Shown here: positions 1-11,338 of the stretch, piece after piece
How positions within the stretch are numbered: position 1 is the stretch's first letter
Layout: each line of letters opens with the position of its first letter
NCBI GenBank assembly: GCA_918026815.1
Contig: CAKJVC010000150.1
Location: forward strand, 1,240,001 to 1,304,000
Direction of reading: 5' to 3'
Length of the DNA stretch: 64,000 bases
Origin: Chalara sp. BL73
Taxonomy: Eukaryota; Ascomycota; Leotiomycetes; Helotiales
Position numbers and translations under genes: made by a program
The notes under the pieces: model-generated
The model's input: only the letters and a program-made list of their open reading frames with translations
The model's database searches: none
What the model was told of the DNA's origin: nothing

Positions 1-2
1 TT

Positions 3-705
3 TCATCAACAGCTATACTTGTCGTGGCATATGACTTGCTGGATATCGATGGAATTGAAGCAATGATAGCAAGAACTCAGCAGTGTCTTAACAGGTCCAT
101 TGATGTTCTAATCGATAACGTAGGCATCCCTAGAATCGAGACATTAGACTGCACGATGGATATGACCATATGGCAAAGGTGATCTCGGTTTATCTCACCG
201 CATCAGTCGCATTATTCTCGGCTCTTTTACCATCGATACCTGCATGTCACTGTGGCACTATAATGAGCATGGGGAGTAGGAGCACTGCAATGGACCTTCC
301 GCGCTCGAGTGCGTACTCACCGCCTAAGACTGCATTGCTTCGGTTCCATCAGAACATTGACCTCGAATTGGGAGTAAGGGGAGTAAACAGCTTGTATATC
401 CAGCCCGGCAACGTCGAGACAAGCAGTCTAAACCAACCTGAAATAGCTGAGCAGGCTAGTATATCCTGCACTGAAGGCATACAGAGAACGTTGCGTAGCA
501 TGCATGATTGCCCAAAAAAAAACAACCAGAAGTAGTAGCAGATACTTGTGTCCGCCTTATCACGGAAAAGAGTGCAGTACTTCCCAGTGGTCGCTACATA
601 GACTTAGATAGAGGCGTTGAGGAAATTATTCACGACATTGAGATGGAAGAGGTGACTGAATCTTCAAAAAAGACGTTGTATAGATTACACATAAAGACTA
701 CGTAA
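3..705 (+). pseudogene. Short-chain dehydrogenase/reductase (SDR) pseudogene, 5' end outside the window
   Basis: Three reading frames in succession match one SDR protein. Frame 3 from the window edge to a stop at 180-182 contains DVLIDNVGIPRIETLD, the NNAG-type segment after the Rossmann core. The frame opening at 170 contains SAYSPPKTALLRFHQNIDLEL and IQPGNVETS, the catalytic YxxxK region (the active Tyr and Lys are still visible) and the PG motif. The frame from 508 gives a C-terminal SDR tail (CVRLITEKSAVLPSGRYIDL). The second frame change falls in the A-run near 511-519. The first might be an unrecognised intron, but no good splice pair was found. I infer a decayed or mis-assembled NAD(P)-dependent oxidoreductase; substrate unknown. 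Confidence 0.75.
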
Positions 706-2211
706 TTGATAATATCGCCATAGCTTCAGTTTCAACGAGATCAAGCCTCAAAACATAGTTAAGCAGTAATTCCAATGGCCAAGCAACGTCTAATTCTATG
801 AGAACACTGGTGCCCTAACTTCGATACTTTCTCGAGCGGGGGTGATAGCCGCACATTTGACTGTTTGAAAGATGAATGTGGGCAGCCTTTACGCATTTGA
901 GGCTCAGCTGTGTTTGAGCGCTTGGCTTCTGAAATATTACTTACATCTAGCTGGTGCACTCTCGTTCGAGTCGAATATCTTGGAGAGAAGCACTTCATCC
1001 TTTGTTTGTTGATTCAAATAATACTACCGATATTTCGAACATTGCAAAGGATATAGACTCTCTCCAACATAATATTTTCGTACATGATCGACTGCGACAA
1101 GCCTATCGGCAGGAACAGCGCTTCCATCACAAATTGCTAGCGCATCGTCCTCAATTGTGTTTTTAAGCGGACGCCAAACACTGACTGAATTAGCACAGAG
1201 CCCAAATGGCGAAAGTGAGTATGCTATAGTTGAACTTGATGATGCGGAGCCTCTGCTTGAGGAGTTCGTCAGCCCAAGCTCCCATGTGATGCTTCACGCG
1301 CTTTGCTGCACTCGACTGGCTTTGATCTAGAAGCTGGTTCAACCAAGTTTATCGAAATATCTATGATTTTACTTACCCATATGGACTGCGTTAACTGGCC
1401 TGAGAAATAACGTTGGGTCATCGAGATTGATGGTAACGCCAGGGCGAGCGCTCCATTTTGCAATGAATATGAACTTGTATCAGCCCCGCGGTGGCCGATT
1501 TGAAACTCCACTAGATGACGGGTGATAAGTGGGCAGCAAATTTCCCTACTAAATCTGGATGTAGAGTAAGTTGAGTTAAATAATACAGTAGACAGGTTCT
1601 AACCTTGATTCGTCTTAGTATTCAAGATATGCCAAATTTATGTCGCCGAAGTATGTTGAGAAAAAGTCTTCAAATATTGCATCAGGAGACAACATGCTCA
1701 CGATACGAAATACAGCCATCGCAACTGGAGGAGCTGTGCTCAGTGGCAGGTTGAACGCCATGTGCATTGGTCTCTCGTAAGGAAAGGCGGCATAGTCTTT
1801 GGAAAAATAAGTCAATGACTAATTGTGGTCCATTCTACGAACGCTTCAGGTCTGTTAGCGTTTCTCCTAATATCGGCTGAGATTCAGAAAGATATCCCGT
1901 GAGCCCAACAAGAAGCAACGGTAGCACATTCACTTTTCCCGGGATAGATCTGCTCAAGTTGACCGACAAGTGAGACTATTCCTGAGAAATATGACGCAAG
2001 AGAAGGCTGGCCCCTTCATCTTCGTCGAAAGGCTTCAAATAAATGCTTCAGCGCACCTTGTATATAGACTTAAAGTCTCGAGTCGTGACAAGAATGGAAC
2101 CATGAGCAGAAGCCGGCCAGTAGCGATTTAGGAAATCGAAACAGTCGGCGTTGTCAATATGAGGAGCTAGTTCCCATCTATTTCCGATGCACAATAAGTT
2201 TGTTATGTTAC
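706..2211. other. No intact gene recognised
   Basis: Only short ORFs under 90 codons occur here. Stretches near 1220-1500 on the plus strand look faintly coding when frames are switched, but I could not assign a family. They may be debris of the same decayed genes that flank them. Confidence 0.4.
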
Positions 2212-2455
2212 TCAACGCTTACTAACCAGAGAGGAACTCACTGTATGTGAACCATTGCCGAACTTCGTCCACATCAGTTGCAATGTCTCTGGCTGTGTTG
2301 GAAATGAAATCCTTAGCAAGCTGTTGGTCTTGCTGTACATTACGGCGAGCTGACATTCTTCTGCAGCGGTAACCCAAAATACGAATCGGAAGAGATTTTG
2401 ATTCTTGTAACAGAGCTCCAAGGCGGTCTGGGTCTTGCCCACCCGCCATTCCGTG
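2212..2455 (-). pseudogene. NB-ARC/STAND ATPase remnant (P-loop region)
   Basis: The minus-strand frame reads VGKTQTALELCYKNQ followed by FRFVFWVTAAEE. This matches the Walker A helix and the FWxxA strand of fungal NB-ARC receptors (usual form GGxGKTxxALEYxY...FxxxFWxxA). Continuity then moves to a neighbouring frame, which carries ATDVDEVRQWFTYSEF, the part normally just after. There is no room for the remaining NB-ARC or repeat domains. I infer a truncated, frameshifted NLR fragment. Confidence 0.55.
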
Positions 2456-2540
2456 AAGTGAGCAGGATTGCTGACTAGAGCTACTTAGGGAAAGGATCTT
2501 CTAAAGGTTCCCTAACTCGAAGCCTCGTCCATAGAATATT

Positions 2541-2993
2541 CTATTTCGTGGCCATTGGGCAGAAAATACAGTATCGGGAGTTTTGTAGGAAATATTCAAA
2601 TGTGGAGTTCTCGTGTAATATAGGATGGGAGTCGCCGAGAAATCTCAAATCTGCCGCAATAGCCTCACATTCAAACAACGATGCTTTGCAGAATCCGACG
2701 TACAGCTGTTCATTCAGACGGGTATTGGCTACGTTGGAACCGTATTTTCTCTTCAGTTCATCCCACAGAATTGTGCAGAAGTGGCACCCTTCAAGCGAAG
2801 ATGATTCAAGAGACTGAACATTGTGGAATTGCCACCACTCTCCTTTCGTTGTTTCCCATACACGGCGGGAATTCATTACCGGCTGCTTAATCGGGTAAAG
2901 CGAGAACATCGATTCCAGACAAGGCGATGATTCGCAAATGGCACTGCAGAGGTTGCAGACGCGATGAAGCTCTGCTGTTTCTTCGGATTCCAT
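2541..2993 (-). pseudogene. N-terminal fragment of a HET-family protein
   Basis: A 150-aa ORF begins MESEETAELHRVCNLC and contains SLESSSLEGCHFCTILWDEL. The CxxC...GCxFCxxLW pattern is the N-terminal region that precedes the HET domain in many Leotiomycete/Dothideomycete HET proteins. The ORF stops before any HET domain (no xLSYxWG or WIDAxCIxQ follows). It is therefore a remnant or an unusual short protein. It lies next to an NB-ARC remnant on the same strand. Confidence 0.5.
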
Positions 2994-3270
2994 TTCGGGT
3001 TGTACAATTTGGTCACATCGATTTCAGCCAAAAGAAAACTACGCCTAGCAAGGATCTCGCTCTTGATCTCAACAAGAGCGGCTGCATGTGAGCTGTGGTT
3101 GGCAGAAGGAGGGACCTGGTTTCTAAGCCGGAGCTGGAATACACTAGTCTATGAGTCTGCCAAAATATGTAGAAGGAGCGTGCTGTGAGAATTAAGTCGA
3201 ATGCAAAACCGGAAACCGATTCTGTAGGCGACTGTATAAAATCATGTGGCTGAGAGCATTGCCGCAGGGG

Positions 3271-3449
3271 TGTTAGAAATAGGATCTATTGGCTAGAGGA
3301 TCAATTAGAGGATCTGTGAGAGTATCACAACAATAGAATACAGGCCTATTAATAGCGTTACGGTTATTGTATTCTATATAGTTAGAGGCCGTAATATAAG
3401 GTACGAGATTTTAGCTTCTTGGCCTACTTATGTAAGCCTATTCCTGACA
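3271..3449 (+). repeat. Solo LTR-like repeat, TGTTAG family (copy 1)
   Basis: Begins TGTTAGAAAT and ends CCTGACA. It is collinear with 10739-10911 (shared ATAGAATAC, AGCGTTACGG, TTACTTA.GTAAGCC) and with the 3' half at 46990-47096. The TG...CA ends suggest a small Ty1/copia-type LTR. No target-site duplication is visible. Confidence 0.55.
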
Positions 3450-3597
3450 ATGTGGTCTTCAACACCCAGCCTCCATGCCACCGTGGATCTTTTTTCTGCA
3501 CTAAAACCCAACCCTAAATAAGCAAGAAATTGCGTGGAGGCTCTATTCCAATACAAAAATCAGATGGAGCATATGTTAGTGCAAGAACAGAGGATGA

Positions 3598-6120
3598 TTA
3601 GTATATTTCTAGCTGTTCGGCACGTCCCTCATGCATCATCTCTCCATCCATCATGCCGTGAAAGTAACTCTCGCCAACAAGTTGCCACTTTTTCCCGCTC
3701 GAAACGTTTGCGACGTCGTCCATGCCTCGCTGGCGTCGTAATAGGAAAGGTACCTGAGTGCCGGGAATGATAAACACCACGTCGCCGGCCTCGGAGTATG
3801 GAGGTACCATCCCCATATACCCACGCTTAGTAATAGCAAACCTACGCTCTCGCGTATGCGGCCCCGACGCGTTGGCAAACTTACCGCCGTCCAGTGCATA
3901 TCTTGAAATAGAACTGTCAAGGATCTCTTGCGCTTCCGGGCTTATGTTAGAGTTCTGCGGGTTCATATCTGCTCCGTACTCGGACAATGTCTCGATAAGT
4001 CGTTCCATTGCTTGATAGTACACGAAGAAATTCGCCTCGGCAGGTCGAGTACCAGTTGGTGTTCTATCGCCAATGAGCGTCCTCCAAAAAGCTTCAGCCA
4101 GACGGATTCCCGTAGGATAAGGCTGGCTCCTTGCCCTCCCCAAGGCCATATCTCGACTCTCTGCATAGTTTAAGAAGCTTCCGGGGAACAAGGAAGTCTT
4201 GGGAACGCCGTTTTCTGACACTCCGAAGAATTGAGGACCTACTTCGTGGATATGATCCACTCTGATGCCATTAATAGTGAGCGTGATGCCCTCAGGTCCT
4301 AACAGCATATTCGGCTGTTCATTGATAGTACCCGAGGAGCGATACGGTGACGCTGTGGGGTGGCGCCAGTACATTCCAGCCAATCTCCGGCTACTCCAAT
4401 CTGGAACCCAGGATGTCTGAAGCTCACAATTACGATAAAAGCCAATACCTGCGAGATGAAGTATGCGTGAAGGATATTCTTGTCTTAGCAGATATTCGGC
4501 TGTTTTTAAGAATGGGCGCTCGATTGCGGAGTTATAATCCGGCATGATATCGTCAGAATCCACCGCTGCACTGATTCCTTGTACAGCAAATACATTGTCT
4601 CGAGGGTCTGTGGCAATGGAGTTAATGCTGGCGATTAGAAGGTCAAAGAGTTCCATTGACTGGTTGCGCTGAATGCCCTCCCTAACTCTCCCCAAGGTCG
4701 CTATCTGCAAGCCTGCGTCCATAGGGGGTGGGATGAAGCTCCGCCAATATATCTTCGATATATGCCATACAGTGTTCGGATCGTGGTGGAAAAGAGCTTG
4801 CATTATCGACGAAAAGTAGTCCCATGTAATAATTTCTCCTCCATACGATACAATAACTCTTTTAGAAACTGCAATCTCTTGAATAATCCAACATCTGGCC
4901 CAATAATCATGTTTGATAAGATTTGTTAGGGCAGGCCATGCAGGCGATTCAATATTCAATTCCATTAAGGAGAGTGATGCTCGTTTGCCAGGATCATCGA
5001 AATCCATCCGTCGACGAAGATGCGCGAGAAATCCTATGGCATCATTAGCATCTGGAGCATGACCAAGCCATATAATGGTGTGGTATGAGGAACTGTATAT
5101 ATTCCTCATCAATTGGACTTGAGAACTTTTCTCATTATCGTCGCCTTGATTTATGCAGATGGAGTCTATCCATATGAACCTAGTCACTAGAGAAGATGCT
5201 CTATCGTGCACGATCTCGTAGACTCTTTCGGAAACGTCGAGACATCTCCCATTCAGGACGAGCGCCTTCAAAGCTCGTCGCGCACCCCAAGTGTAGGAAA
5301 TTGTTTCAAATTCTGGTGCCTTATCTAGGCGAACGTGTACTAGCTCGCAACGAACCGGGCTCAATAGTGTCCACTTAGAGAGCCTCAAGAGACGGATCTC
5401 TCCATTTTCAAGGGCGGAGTACTTGTACTTCTTTAGTTCTGCCACAAGGCTTGCGGTCGTCACGTCTCTGTACGCAACCAGAGACGCCATGCACTTGAGA
5501 TAAAAGCGAAGACAAAAGCGCACGGCGGTGGCAAAGAATTGCCAGAGTTTGCGGAGGCAGGCAAGGACTTTCGGCCCGGCAAAATTCCAGGCTTTTGCCG
5601 CTCCAACGTTGAAAGTCTCCCGTGGATTGTCGATTAAACAAAAAAACAGGGTTCCAGTCAGACCGATGAGCTGTAAAGCGGGATACACAACCAAAAGAGT
5701 CTTTACGCAGAAACCCCACACGACACTTATGTTGCGGAATACCAAGGACATGAAAACGTAAGATACCAAGTCGGACGCATTGATGTAAAATTGAGTGATT
5801 AGATCATCATCAGCATCATCACGGCTGATAAGCCGTCGGAGTGTAACGGCAGCCTTTCGCCACGATGATTGTCCAAATAAGAAGAGGTACAAATGACAAA
5901 CAACGAAGACTATCCAAGCCGGCATGTAGTATCCATACAAGCCTGGCTTGGACAAAAGCCAAGCACAGACTTTGGCCATGACTGTGTCTCGCAACGCAAA
6001 GAAGGTTGCTTTAAAGCCGAGCAATAGGAAGACGATCAAGACTCGTAAAGTGGCAGGAAGTTGTGTGATGAATGCACCTGCCGCTTCTTGATCAGGTTCT
6101 CTACTGTTCAGCGACGCCAT
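3598..6120 (-). CDS. HET-domain protein with N-terminal membrane segments
   Basis: Single 840-aa exon; ATG at 6120. The N-terminus is strongly hydrophobic, with likely membrane helices near residues 22-43, 60-82 and two or three between 105 and 155. The HET domain follows from about residue 261 (FETISYTWGARR), with FIWIDSICINQGDDN, the IYSSSYHTIIWLG strand and WARCWIIQEIAVSK, all in the usual order. The C-terminus carries the common HET-protein end module (GDVVFIIPGTQVPFLLRR, then a GESYFHGMMDGE stretch). HET proteins trigger incompatibility or programmed cell death. HET itself is a TIR-related fold. The membrane anchor is uncommon and implies action at a membrane. The gene appears intact. 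Confidence 0.88.
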   Translation of the reverse strand: MASLNSREPDQEAAGAFITQLPATLRVLIVFLLLGFKATFFALRDTVMAKVCAWLLSKPGLYGYYMPAWIVFVVCHLYLFLFGQSSWRKAAVTLRRLISRDDADDDLITQFYINASDLVSYVFMSLVFRNISVVWGFCVKTLLVVYPALQLIGLTGTLFFCLIDNPRETFNVGAAKAWNFAGPKVLACLRKLWQFFATAVRFCLRFYLKCMASLVAYRDVTTASLVAELKKYKYSALENGEIRLLRLSKWTLLSPVRCELVHVRLDKAPEFETISYTWGARRALKALVLNGRCLDVSERVYEIVHDRASSLVTRFIWIDSICINQGDDNEKSSQVQLMRNIYSSSYHTIIWLGHAPDANDAIGFLAHLRRRMDFDDPGKRASLSLMELNIESPAWPALTNLIKHDYWARCWIIQEIAVSKRVIVSYGGEIITWDYFSSIMQALFHHDPNTVWHISKIYWRSFIPPPMDAGLQIATLGRVREGIQRNQSMELFDLLIASINSIATDPRDNVFAVQGISAAVDSDDIMPDYNSAIERPFLKTAEYLLRQEYPSRILHLAGIGFYRNCELQTSWVPDWSSRRLAGMYWRHPTASPYRSSGTINEQPNMLLGPEGITLTINGIRVDHIHEVGPQFFGVSENGVPKTSLFPGSFLNYAESRDMALGRARSQPYPTGIRLAEAFWRTLIGDRTPTGTRPAEANFFVYYQAMERLIETLSEYGADMNPQNSNISPEAQEILDSSISRYALDGGKFANASGPHTRERRFAITKRGYMGMVPPYSEAGDVVFIIPGTQVPFLLRRQRGMDDVANVSSGKKWQLVGESYFHGMMDGEMMHEGRAEQLEIY

Positions 6121-6639
6121 GATTTCCTTTCAGCAACAATGTCGATACTAAGTTAATATTTTTGTTAGTAGAGAGGCTCTGCTCCGACGTGTCATGAAGG
6201 TGTCTCCTTCTGAAATGACGGCGCGATATGACCAGAAAGTGGAGAAAATTGGAGACATCCGATGCTGCCATCTGGAATACGAGCGGGGAGGTAGTGGGTG
6301 TGGCGGTAACCTCGGCCGCTTGCCTAGTCAAGTGGCGTAATTAGCCCGATACCTGAGGACTATATATAGCATGTAGAGCCCATGACACTGGCGCTGTTAA
6401 CACCATCTAGATGCTTCTCGAAATGCATACTCGACTTGCTCTCGTCTGATCGGCCCGGGGTCCACCTTTCCATCGCTCCTCCCACATTTTACTAGCTCTC
6501 AAGCAATTCCAGTTTCCCACTAACTACACCCTACAGAAGCTAATTACACACTTTACAAAATATCACGCGTTTTCAAAAATTTGTTCTGAGCTGTTGGTTC
6601 GTTCCCTAGTACAATTAAGTGGTGGGCTAGCACAAGTAT

Positions 6640-6813
6640 TGTCACGTCGCGTGCTCCCAAGCACACGTGATCTATATTAGGCGAGCTCCCCGAGCTCCTC
6701 GTGTATATATAGCCTGCTCTCCCCGAGCCCCCTCTTCCTTCCTTAGCTATAGATTCTCGAATAGTACCACAGCTGCCCTCTGTATCTGTAGATCCACAGC
6801 TCGTGCCGTGACA
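6640..6813 (-). repeat. Solo LTR, TGTCACG family (copy 1) with 5-bp target duplication
   Basis: 174 bp with ends TGTCACG...CGTGACA. It is flanked on both sides by AGTAT (6635-6639 and 6814-6818). It is the reverse complement of 41302-41474, sharing the TATATATA core and the GATCTACAGATACAGAGGGCA tract. The duplication shows it inserted as an LTR retroelement and was then reduced to one LTR. Confidence 0.85.
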
Positions 6814-8100
6814 AGTATTCGACTAGTACCAGCAATGGTATGGCACAAATTACAGGCTGGCATAAGTGAAGTGGTCATCGCCATCAGAATAATACACCCT
6901 GAATTAGTGAGCGGTGCCAGCGATCACTCGTACTAGCCCCCTATTTAGATAGGAAGTTAGCATCGGAATGCTATAGGTGGCACCAGGCCGTCACGCTTAC
7001 ATAATGGTGTTTTTATTCCACGTGACCCTTTGACGGCTCAGCTTATTCGGAGCTGGAATTGTGCTAATGATGTAGCTTTGAAGAGGGCGCCAAGCGCCAG
7101 CACGATGGATCCACGATGCTACACGGCTGAAAGCAGGTGTGCTTGCTTTGTGGCTAATCCTTACATAGTTCCTGGCGAACACCCAAGCTTTTAAGCGATG
7201 CGCTGCTTCCCAGGAACCTGTTTGTTGGTTTTGTGCCAACACGCGTCAGGTAAAGTAAAAGTTTAAGGGGCTGGAGAATTCGTCAGCACTGACACAAGCT
7301 AAAAGTAGGTGGCTTGGTAAGCGAAGGATAGACTCAATTGGTGGAGGTAAATTGGCAAATGTACATAGCAGGCCGTCACCCAGTACCAGATGATGCTACA
7401 AGACGCTATAGATGCAGTACAGTTAGTTCTGTGTAAAATGATGTTTGTTTTCCTACAACAGTATAAACAAATGTAAATACAAAGGTGGAAGGAGCCACCA
7501 AGAGTGCTCATATTCGGGTCCGTGCCCTACTGAGTCATGTCGTTCCTATCAATACATTTAGAGTTTGACTATTTCAGCTAGTTGATGATCATACTTGGAC
7601 GGTCCAAACAATCCCATCAGAATTTGCGTTTGGATCACCGATATGTATGCAAGCAACAGAAACGGGCCTCAAGCTCTGTGCGCAGGCGCACGCCGGCGCA
7701 AGTAGCCATGTATAGCAGTCATAATAATTACGTAAATAAGCAAGCACAGGATATCTCTGACCTCTTACAAGTGACGGATTTGGGCGTAAAACATAATACT
7801 AATTTGCTTCGAAGGCGCGGTATGTCCTATTATGAGAATTTCGACCGACTCAAAATATGTAAATATCTATCTAATATTGCCATGGTCCATCATATCATTG
7901 ACCAGCATTTCCCCGGCCAAATTACTAGTAGTGGGGCTCCTGTGGTGAGGCGGAAATGCCGTACCCCTTATTGGTGAGTTAAGGATTATGGACCCACGAG
8001 ACGGCTTCTCCACTGCTAGTTGATTGAGTCTGTACTACAGTACATATGATATCTCTCCCGAAACATTCGAAAGCAGTCATTCACCATTACATCTCGAAGA
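6814..8100. other. Gene-free stretch
   Basis: No protein family recognised. A 131-codon ORF at 7582-7977 has no recognisable domain, is basic and low in hydrophobic order, and is probably chance. The last ~100 bases are presumably the promoter of the gene at 8101. Confidence 0.4.
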
Positions 8101-9511
8101 ATGGACACCTCTACGTTTAGTGCTGAGTATCTGGCCGAGACGAAGCAGGACTACTTGCGAAGGCTCCACATTGCAATCATTATTTTCGCAATCGTTTTTG
8201 TTGCGACGAGACTCTTAATAAGACACAGATGGGGAACGGGCATTGCGATCGATGATTGGGTTCTTGTTGTTTCCGCTGTAGGTAGCATTCTTTTCGCGGG
8301 AGCGAAACCTTGTTTGGATAGCCTGGTAACTGATTTACTTGCATAGGCTTTTTTTCTCGTTGTCGCGGCTTTCAATGTAGTGAGTAGGTTACCCGAGGGA
8401 AAAAAAGGGCCATCTTGCAACGGGAACCCTAACATTCAGAGATAGTGGTTAACCATGGAGTGGGATTACATTTAGTGGCGGTGTCGGCGGATGACCTTTC
8501 TGTTGTACTGCAGGTATACACCACATCTATTACCACTAGCCCTTTCATGCACTAATCTATCATATGTTGCAGAGCCTCGTGGCTGGCGAATGCGCTTACG
8601 GAATGACGATCGCTTTAACTAAAATCTCTATTCTACTGATGTACTACCGCATCTTTCCCGTCAAATCTATGAAAAGAGGAGCTGCGATCCTTGGCGCTAT
8701 TACCATCGCGTGGGCTATCGCCACCTTGTTAACTGCCATTTTCCAGTGCACGCCAATCAAAAAGGCGTGGTTGCCGACACTGACCTATGGTTATTGTGTC
8801 AACCTCAAAACGTTGTTTATTGGAAATGCAACGCCGAATATTATCACGGATATTGCGATTCTGACCCTGCCTATGCCGCAGGTTTGGAGGCTGCATACGA
8901 GTGTATCAAGAAAAACCTCGTTAACGATCACGTTTCTTCTGGGAAGTTTGTGAGTATTTTCTCCTTCCTTTTTCAAAGGTAGAATCTTATTAGTGGAAAT
9001 GAAAGTGTTATTGCCGCGAGCATATACCGCCTTGTCGCCCTCTTATCCCTCGATATCTCGGACTTTACATGTAAGATATTCTTTCCACTATCTCTCTCTA
9101 CCTATCTTTCCAAAACTAACACGCGCAGACACAACATCAACAGCTAGCTCCTGGACCGTAGTTGAAGCAGCGGCTGGCCTGGTATCCGCCTGCCTCCCAG
9201 CCTTCGGTCCCATCTTCCAGTTACTTAAACAGAAATTTGGCATCCGGACCATCTTGTCTTCGAAAAAGAATTCAGCCTCAGAACCCATCGACCTCATGAC
9301 CATTGGGGGAGGAAGGTGGAAGAGCAGTGGCAAGGGATCCAGCAATCAGAGTCGACCGGGTGCAGAAAATTTTGTTCGACTCGAAGACGGGACAGTGAGC
9401 CAGCATGACGTGGAGATCCAGAAAAGAAATGCGAGTGTGAGTTCTGAGCCAATCGAGCCGAGCGAGAGAGAGGATAGCGGGGATGAGCTCCCGTTGAACA
9501 AGAAGCTATGA
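8101..9511 (+). CDS. Fungal rhodopsin-like 7TM integral membrane protein (PTH11/SAT5-like family)
   Basis: Six exons fit: 8101-8277, 8347-8379, 8442-8513, 8573-8949, 8994-9070 and 9129-9511, giving 372 aa in frame throughout. Landmarks are GIAIDDWVLVVSA (start of the conserved domain), ECAYGMTIALTKISILLMYYRIF, ITDIAILTLPMPQVWRL and SSWTVVEAAAGLVSACLPAFGPI. These are the signature blocks of the fungal-specific 7TM family (Pfam Fung_rhodopsin). Seven hydrophobic helices are followed by a polar tail of about 100 aa. The family sits in the plasma membrane and is implicated in sensing, but ligands are mostly unknown. The short exon 2 (33 nt) and the acceptor at 8441 are the least certain joins. 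Confidence 0.85.
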
Positions 9512-11338
9512 TTATTTAACTATCTCCAGGAAGGTTGGCGCATGAGGCTGGATTTGGACTGAAGTAGGGAAGATATGTATTTACGACCGGCGTTATGGAG
9601 GTAAAGAGACGGGGAAAACCGCAAGGACCAAAGACTCAGTCAATTGCTAAGATTTGAAAAGCCATTGCGAAATATCATCGCCTGTATTGTACCAGAATCC
9701 AGTTTGCCATTTTAGATGAGACGGGATCGGAATGAAGGAAGCTAACTATACCATATAATTTTGGACAAATACTGAAGACTTACTGATTAATCTAAGATTA
9801 TTCACTCTTGGCCTAGAATTCTCCACCGTGGGTTGTTTTGGCCTGTACGAAAGTATTTCAAACGGGGCTGATAAGGTATGCCGATCCCACCAACTTAGCT
9901 AGGTATGCTAAGTCCCCTGCAAGCTGTCTCACTCGCTTACCTTAAAAGCCTTCCCAGCCACATCAGCCATTTCCCAGCACCAGGTACACGGACCATTTGC
10001 ACCCCTTCGAAATCAACCAACCAGGCGGAAACCTAAATCCCATACTGAAGGAACGGTCATGGCTCAAACTCCGTGCTCAAACCAAGCTTCTCGTCAAAAT
10101 CGCACACGACGCGCGAAGCCACGTTGTCGAAGTTGTCTCTTGCGGGCTCGTGGCTCCTAATGATCTTCGCGAGATAGATAGCGTCAAGTCCTACTATACC
10201 TTTTAGCACCCCGGCCGCTGTAGCTTAAGGGCACATGCCTATAGAATGCCTGCGGTCCGTGGAGTACTCTATGCTGTCCTGCACAGGTCGGTTCACAATT
10301 CCGGCGCGAAATTCGATGGTTTGAGTAACCGACATCCCTGCAAGGCGAGATTCCCGTGGTATATTGCCAAGGTGCAGGAATTTCAGCACAGGATGATTGA
10401 ATCCCTCTTGAAGTTTGAGAGCTTTAAATTTGTACCAAGTTTTTAATTAATATATTCATTTTTTGTCCACAAGTCTTACGTTGGCTCACTTAACTAGGAA
10501 TCGCAGTGAATACTGTGCTAGGCCAAAAACGTGCTTTGTACTGTAATGTTAATGGTATTATATCACGTTTTATAGGGGACACCCGAACCTCGCTACGCTC
10601 GAATAAGAGTTTCATAACGAGGCAAGCCCCCAAACTTCGCTGCGCTCAGAAAGCGTTATTTGTATGTATATATACTACGAAATCTCCAAAGACTTTGTGA
10701 AGTTTTCGGGGCCACGTGACTCCAATCAAATCCATAAGTGTTAGAAAGTGGATCTCACAACAAGAGAATCAATTGGAGGATCTACTGTAGTATCACGTCG
10801 ATAGAATACGGGCTTATTAGGAGCGTTACGGATAATTTATTATCTACAATGAAGGCCATAAATATATAGAGAAGAGCTCCTTAGTTTACTTACGTAAGCC
10901 GATGCCCGATAGTGTCAGAATATAAGTGACTCTTGGTAATACTGGGTGTGGCGCTTGCAGTTTTTGACAGACAGGAAAGCAAGAGATGATCACGTGGTAA
11001 CAGTGATATTGACAATCAACTTAGGTCAGTATATAAAAAATTAATGTAAATTACACTGCTTACACCGTTGACTCGACCTACATATTATACATGACCCCCA
11101 TTTCAAGAATTTATTTAAATTATATTTTGTATGTAATTATCGTATACCAACTAAAGGAGAAAGTTACTGGCCTATAGTGTAGCAAAAAACACTATTAAAA
11201 TCAGATTAGCCTCATTTGCCCTTGACGTCAATGTTCTCGGCATTCATTTTAATACTCGGTGTTTGCCTTATTCCTTGACGATACTAGTATTCCGTCGAGA
11301 ATCTGCGTCAGGTGGACACTGTTTTGACAAGGGCTGTG
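9512..11338. other. Gene-free, partly AT-rich stretch
   Basis: No coding family recognised. A TGTTAG-family LTR sits at 10739-10911. 11030-11170 is very AT-rich. The 10240-10320 area vaguely resembles tRNA A/B boxes but does not fold into a convincing tRNA. Confidence 0.4.
10739..10911 (+). repeat. Solo LTR-like repeat, TGTTAG family (copy 2)
   Basis: Begins TGTTAGAAAG and ends GCCCGATA. It is collinear with 3271-3449 over its whole length, in the same orientation. Diverged end and no target duplication, so it is an old copy. Confidence 0.55.

Noticed and set aside
7582..7977. 131-codon plus-strand ORF
   Set aside because: No recognisable domain, isolated, composition like surrounding non-coding DNA.
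10210..10330. tRNA-like A box / B box (GGTTCACAATTCC)
   Set aside because: No 7-bp acceptor stem or anticodon arm can be formed at the right spacing.
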